DNA from: Actinomycetes bacterium
Lineage (GTDB): Bacteria > Actinomycetota > Actinomycetes > Propionibacteriales > Propionibacteriaceae
DNA length: 9,067 nucleotides
Direction of reading: 5' to 3'
Assembly: GCA_023412435.1 (NCBI GenBank)
Contig: JAEYNS010000163.1
Coordinates: forward strand, 1-9,067
The position numbers were made by a program, and so were the translations under genes. Positions within the stretch are counted from its first letter, which is position 1. Each line of letters begins with the position of its first letter. The notes beneath the pieces are model-generated. The model made no database searches, was not told the DNA's origin, and saw only the letters and a list, made by a program, of their open reading frames with translations. Shown here one piece after another: positions 6,406-9,067 of the stretch.

Positions 6406-6471
6406 GAGAACTCCTCAGCCGGCCGAGGACTCCCTCAGGGAGGGAGTTCTCGACGCTGTGGGGAGCACTCG
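6406..6471. repeat. Palindromic intergenic repeat, unit 2
   Basis: This is a second copy of the preceding unit, shifted by exactly 128 bases. It has GAGAACTCCTCAG (6406-6418), the palindrome CGAGGACTCCCTC-AGG-GAGGGAGTTCTCG (6424-6452, one arm difference that would be a G-U pair in plus-strand RNA), and ACGCTGTGGGGAGCACTCG (6453-6471), one base shorter than in unit 1. It ends 3 bases before the glgA stop codon. The 61 bases between the units (6345-6405) are not repeated; GTGGGG (6331-6336) could pair with CCCCAC (6354-6359) there. Confidence 0.85.
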
Positions 6472-6474
6472 GTG

Positions 6475-7674
6475 TCAGTGGCCGGCGTGAAACGCGATCG
6501 CCCGCTCGTAGACGGCGATGGTCTGCTGGGCGATCGCCTCCCACGAGAACTCGTCGATGCAGCGCTGGCGACCGGCCACGCCGAACCGACGGGCGCGCTC
6601 GGGGTCACGCGTCAAGGCGTTGAGCTGCTCGGCGAAGGCGGTCTCGAAGCCCGCGACATAGCCGGGATCGTCGGCCTGCTTCGGGTCGTAGGGCACGAGC
6701 GTGCCGGTCACCCCGTCCACCACCACCTCGGGGATGCCGCCGACCGCGCTGGCGACTACCGCGGTCTCGCAGGCCATCGCCTCCAGGTTGACGATGCCGA
6801 GTGGTTCGTAGATGGACGGGCAGGCGAACACCGTGGCGTGGGTCAGCACCTGGCGCACCGAGGCTCGCGGCAGCATCTCCTGCACCCACTTCACCGAACC
6901 GCCGCGCACCCGGCTCAGCTCGGCAAAGGCGGTGTCGAACTCGGCGGCGATCTCCGGGGTGTCAGGGGCGCCGGCCAGCAGCAGCAGCTGGGTGTCGGGG
7001 TCGAGCTGGGTGGCGGCGCGGACGAGGTGCACCAGGCCCTTCTGCCGGGTGATCCTGCCCACGAACACCACCAGGGGACGGTCGGTGTCCACCCCGAGGG
7101 CGTCGACCACGCCGGTGGCCGGGTCGGGCCGGAACTCGTCGGGGTCGATGCCGTTGCGCACCACCTCGACCCGGTCGGGATCCAGCTCCGGGTAGCTGTC
7201 GAGCACGTCGGCCCGCATCCCGGCGCTCACCGCTATCACGGCGGCGGCGTCGGCGAAGGCCGTCCGCTCCGCCCAGGACGAGACCCGGTAACCGCCGCCC
7301 AACTGCTCGGCCTTCCACGGGCGGTGCGGCTCGAGCGAGTGCGAGGTCACCACATGCGGGACGTCGAGGAACTTCGACCCGATCAGGCCGGCGAAGTTGG
7401 CGTACCAGGTGTGGGAATGGATGACGTCGGTGTCGGCGCTGATGGCGTTCGCCATCGCGACGTCGGCGCCGAGCACGCGCAACGCCGCATTGGCCCCCTC
7501 GGGAAAGGTCTCCGGTTGGGCGGTGGCTCCCTCACGGGGCTCGCCCATGCAGTGGACGTCGACCGCGTCGGCGAACTTCCGCAGCTGCGGGACGAGCTGG
7601 CCGACGTGGACGCCGGCCCCGCCGTAGATGAACGGGGGATACTCCCTTGTAAGGATCGATACGCGCAGTCGCAT
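6475..7674 (-). CDS. glgA: Glycogen synthase, actinobacterial GlgA/GlgM type (GT4)
   Basis: This 399-residue GT-B glycosyltransferase belongs to the actinobacterial GlgA (TIGR02149-type) group. The M. tuberculosis member Rv1212c (GlgM) mainly joins ADP-glucose to glucose-1-phosphate to make maltose-1-phosphate, which feeds GlgE-dependent alpha-glucan synthesis. Visible features are the N-terminal YPPFIYGGAGVHVGQL glycine loop (12-27), HSHTW (86-90), the donor phosphate residues R207 and K212 in GRITRQKG, and the GT4 EX7E pair E290/E298 in YEPLGIVNLEA. GIPEVVVDGVTG (313-324) is typical of the family. The ATG at 7674 begins the standard MRLRVSILTREYPP. No ribosome binding site is clear; CACGAT or TATGAC upstream may be a -10 box. 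It diverges from glgC by 88 bases. Classical glycogen elongation cannot be separated from maltose-1-phosphate synthesis by sequence alone. Confidence 0.92.
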   Translation of the reverse strand: MRLRVSILTREYPPFIYGGAGVHVGQLVPQLRKFADAVDVHCMGEPREGATAQPETFPEGANAALRVLGADVAMANAISADTDVIHSHTWYANFAGLIGSKFLDVPHVVTSHSLEPHRPWKAEQLGGGYRVSSWAERTAFADAAAVIAVSAGMRADVLDSYPELDPDRVEVVRNGIDPDEFRPDPATGVVDALGVDTDRPLVVFVGRITRQKGLVHLVRAATQLDPDTQLLLLAGAPDTPEIAAEFDTAFAELSRVRGGSVKWVQEMLPRASVRQVLTHATVFACPSIYEPLGIVNLEAMACETAVVASAVGGIPEVVVDGVTGTLVPYDPKQADDPGYVAGFETAFAEQLNALTRDPERARRFGVAGRQRCIDEFSWEAIAQQTIAVYERAIAFHAGH

Positions 7675-7727
7675 AACGCCGATCGTGTCATAGCGGTTGA
7701 TCGCGGACTACCTTTTCAGCGTTTTGA

Positions 7728-7756
7728 TTGTGACCGGCGCCCGCAACCCGTAGGTT
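7728..7756 (+). promoter_or_regulatory. Candidate glgC promoter
   Basis: TTGTGA (7728-7733) and TAGGTT (7751-7756) are separated by 17 bases and match -35 and -10 consensus at about 4 of 6 positions each. The -10 box ends 6 bases before the ATG at 7763, so a leaderless glgC message is predicted. An alternative -35, TTGATT (7724-7729), would need a 21-base spacer. The 88-base gap shared with glgA is relatively AT-rich (7708-7732), as expected for promoter DNA. Confidence 0.5.
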
Positions 7757-7762
7757 CGGGTC

Positions 7763-8989
7763 ATGATCAATAGGTCAAATGTCTTGTCGATCGTTCTGGC
7801 CGGTGGCGAGGGCAAGCGTCTGATGCCGTTGACTGCCGACCGGGCCAAGCCCGCGGTGCCCTTCGGGGGTACCTATCGCCTCATCGACTTCGTCTTGTCG
7901 AACCTGGCGAACTCCGACCTGACCAAGATCTGCGTGCTCACCCAGTACAAGTCGCACTCGCTGGACCGACACGTCTCCCAGACCTGGCAGATCGAATCCA
8001 TGCTCGGCAGCTATGTGACCTCCGTCCCTGCCCAGCAGCGAACCGGCAAGCAGTGGTTCCAGGGCAGCGCGGACGCGATCTACCAGTCGATGAACCTGAT
8101 CATCGACGAGGACCCCGACTACGTGGTGGTCTTCGGCGCCGACAACATCTACCGGATGGACGTCGAGCAGATGCTGGAGGCCCACATCGCCTCCGGGCTG
8201 GACTGCACGGTGGCCGGAATCCGGGTGCCGCGCTCCGAGGCGAGCGCCTTCGGGATCATCCACGCCGACGCCGGCGGGAAGATCCTGGAGTTCCTCGAGA
8301 AGCCGGCCGACCCGCCCGGCCTGCCGGACAGCCCCGATGAGTCGTTCGCGTCGATGGGCAATTACGTCTTCACGCGGTCGGCCTTCGTCGACGCCCTGGT
8401 GGCCGATGCCGACGAGTCCGAGTCGCGCCACGACATGGGCGGCGACATCATTCCCGGCTTCGTCGCGGCCGGCAGGGCGCAGGTCTACGACTTCAGGGAC
8501 AACGTGGTTCCCGGCTCGACGGAGAAGGACCGCAACTACTGGCGCGACGTGGGGACCATCGAGGCCTACCACGCCGCCCACATGGACCTGGTGTCGGTGG
8601 AGCCGGAGTTCAACCTGTACAACCGCAAGTGGCCGATCTGGACGCAGCAGGCCCAGTTGCCGGGCGCGAAGTTCACCCTGCGGGGGACGGCGGAGGACTC
8701 GATCGTCGGCTCGGGCTGCATCATCTCCGGCGGCGACGTCGACAGGGCGGTGCTCTCACCCAACGTGATGGTCGACAAGTGGGCGCGGATCGAGGAGGCG
8801 GTGATCTTCAGCGGCTGCCGGATCGGACGCAATGCGGTGATCCGGCGGGCGATCCTCGACAAGGGCGTGATAGTCCCCGACGGAGTCGAGATCGGCACCA
8901 ACGCCGACCACGACAGGGCCCGCGGCTTCCACGTCGAGGGCGGCATCACGGTGGTGCCGAAGAACCACAGGGTCCCCGGCCACTGGTGA
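7763..8989 (+). CDS. glgC: Glucose-1-phosphate adenylyltransferase (ADP-glucose pyrophosphorylase)
   Basis: This 408-residue enzyme makes ADP-glucose from ATP and glucose-1-phosphate, supplying the donor for the divergent glgA product. The nucleotidyltransferase domain starts with [20 protein letters not shown] (12-31). It contains the catalytic-acid region [12 protein letters not shown] (122-133), the sugar-phosphate lysine in FLEKP (177-181) and [19 protein letters not shown] (258-276). From about residue 295 a left-handed beta-helix C-terminal domain with hexapeptide-like repeats follows ([20 protein letters not shown] onward). The family is usually a tetramer under allosteric control; the N-terminal region is intact, but the effectors cannot be read from the sequence. 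The length is normal. The ATG at 7763 has no ribosome binding site and lies 6 bases after TAGGTT. A hairpin follows the stop codon. Confidence 0.96.
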   Translation: MINRSNVLSIVLAGGEGKRLMPLTADRAKPAVPFGGTYRLIDFVLSNLANSDLTKICVLTQYKSHSLDRHVSQTWQIESMLGSYVTSVPAQQRTGKQWFQGSADAIYQSMNLIIDEDPDYVVVFGADNIYRMDVEQMLEAHIASGLDCTVAGIRVPRSEASAFGIIHADAGGKILEFLEKPADPPGLPDSPDESFASMGNYVFTRSAFVDALVADADESESRHDMGGDIIPGFVAAGRAQVYDFRDNVVPGSTEKDRNYWRDVGTIEAYHAAHMDLVSVEPEFNLYNRKWPIWTQQAQLPGAKFTLRGTAEDSIVGSGCIISGGDVDRAVLSPNVMVDKWARIEEAVIFSGCRIGRNAVIRRAILDKGVIVPDGVEIGTNADHDRARGFHVEGGITVVPKNHRVPGHW

Positions 8990-8996
8990 GCGGGGA

Positions 8997-9020
8997 GGGC
9001 CGGCGCCTCGGCGCCGGTCC
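8997..9020 (+). terminator. Probable glgC terminator hairpin
   Basis: An inverted repeat starting 8 bases after the glgC stop has 10-base arms (GGGCCGGCGC / GCGCCGGTCC, one G-T pair) around the loop CTCG. There is no T tract, as is common in high-GC actinobacteria. The remaining 47 bases to the window end (9021-9067) show no supportable gene; TTGACG at 9035-9040 resembles a -35 hexamer but no partner is visible. Confidence 0.55.
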
Positions 9021-9067
9021 GCCCGCCGCAGCTCTTGACGGCGAGCAGGCGCCCGTCGCCGCCCGGC

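Noticed and set aside
6278..6471. CRISPR array
   Set aside because: Only two units exist, each is internally palindromic and over 60 bases, with a single 61-base gap and no cas genes. This does not fit a repeat-spacer array.
6278..6471. Insertion sequence remnant with terminal inverted repeats
   Set aside because: No transposase fragment lies between or beside the units, the units are in direct orientation, and no target-site duplication is visible. A non-autonomous element remains possible and is noted in the findings.
6205..7773. A 522-codon rightward open frame antisense to glgA
   Set aside because: It has low-complexity composition rich in G, H, R and V, no family resemblance, and starts inside the terminator region. 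glgA on the other strand has a full set of GT4 motifs.
9021..9067. Start or end of another gene after glgC
   Set aside because: No start codon with a ribosome binding site occurs on the plus strand, and none of the minus-strand frames stops before running deep into the antisense of glgC.

Overview
The window is a stretch of high-GC actinobacterial chromosome. Evidence for this is the strong G/C third-position bias, the actinobacterial forms of DapD, DapE and glycogen synthase, a DUF3117 protein found in this phylum, and a gene order that parallels Mycobacterium tuberculosis Rv1201c-Rv1213 as I remember it. A member of Propionibacteriales or a relative is plausible, but the sequence alone does not fix the genus. 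Every complete gene is a recognisable conserved gene. There is no phage, transposase, CRISPR array or RNA gene, and no clearly new multi-gene system.

Left part (1-4826): a partial leftward gene with an Rv0428c-like SH3-type N-terminus (probably a GNAT acetyltransferase) diverges from a rightward fdxA-dapC pair that overlaps by 4 bases. A leftward pair follows: dapD and, overlapping its end by 11 bases, a membrane-anchored lytic-transglycosylase-like gene that converges on dapC. dapE diverges from dapD. Together dapD, dapC and dapE encode three consecutive steps of the succinylase branch to LL-diaminopimelate and lysine. Diaminopimelate is a peptidoglycan precursor, so the transglycosylase-like neighbour fits a cell-wall theme.

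Middle part (4827-6192): three small conserved rightward genes follow. They are a LOG-family (TIGR00730) Rossmann protein, an 82-residue membrane protein with a DivIVA-like segment, and a 57-residue DUF3117 protein.

Right part (6193-9067): a 282-base intergenic region holds a strong two-way terminator hairpin and a striking 128-base-period duplicated palindromic repeat. Divergent glgA (glycogen synthase / maltose-1-phosphate synthase type) and glgC (ADP-glucose pyrophosphorylase) follow. A hairpin after glgC probably ends that transcript.

Two observations stand out. First, the repeat at 6278-6471 contains six copies of a 9-base word in two identically spaced sets. Second, a TANNNT-like -10 box ends 6-7 bases before the start codon of six genes, which predicts widespread leaderless transcripts and helps fix the start codons. 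A 13-base homopolymer inside the dapD reading frame is a third point worth checking.
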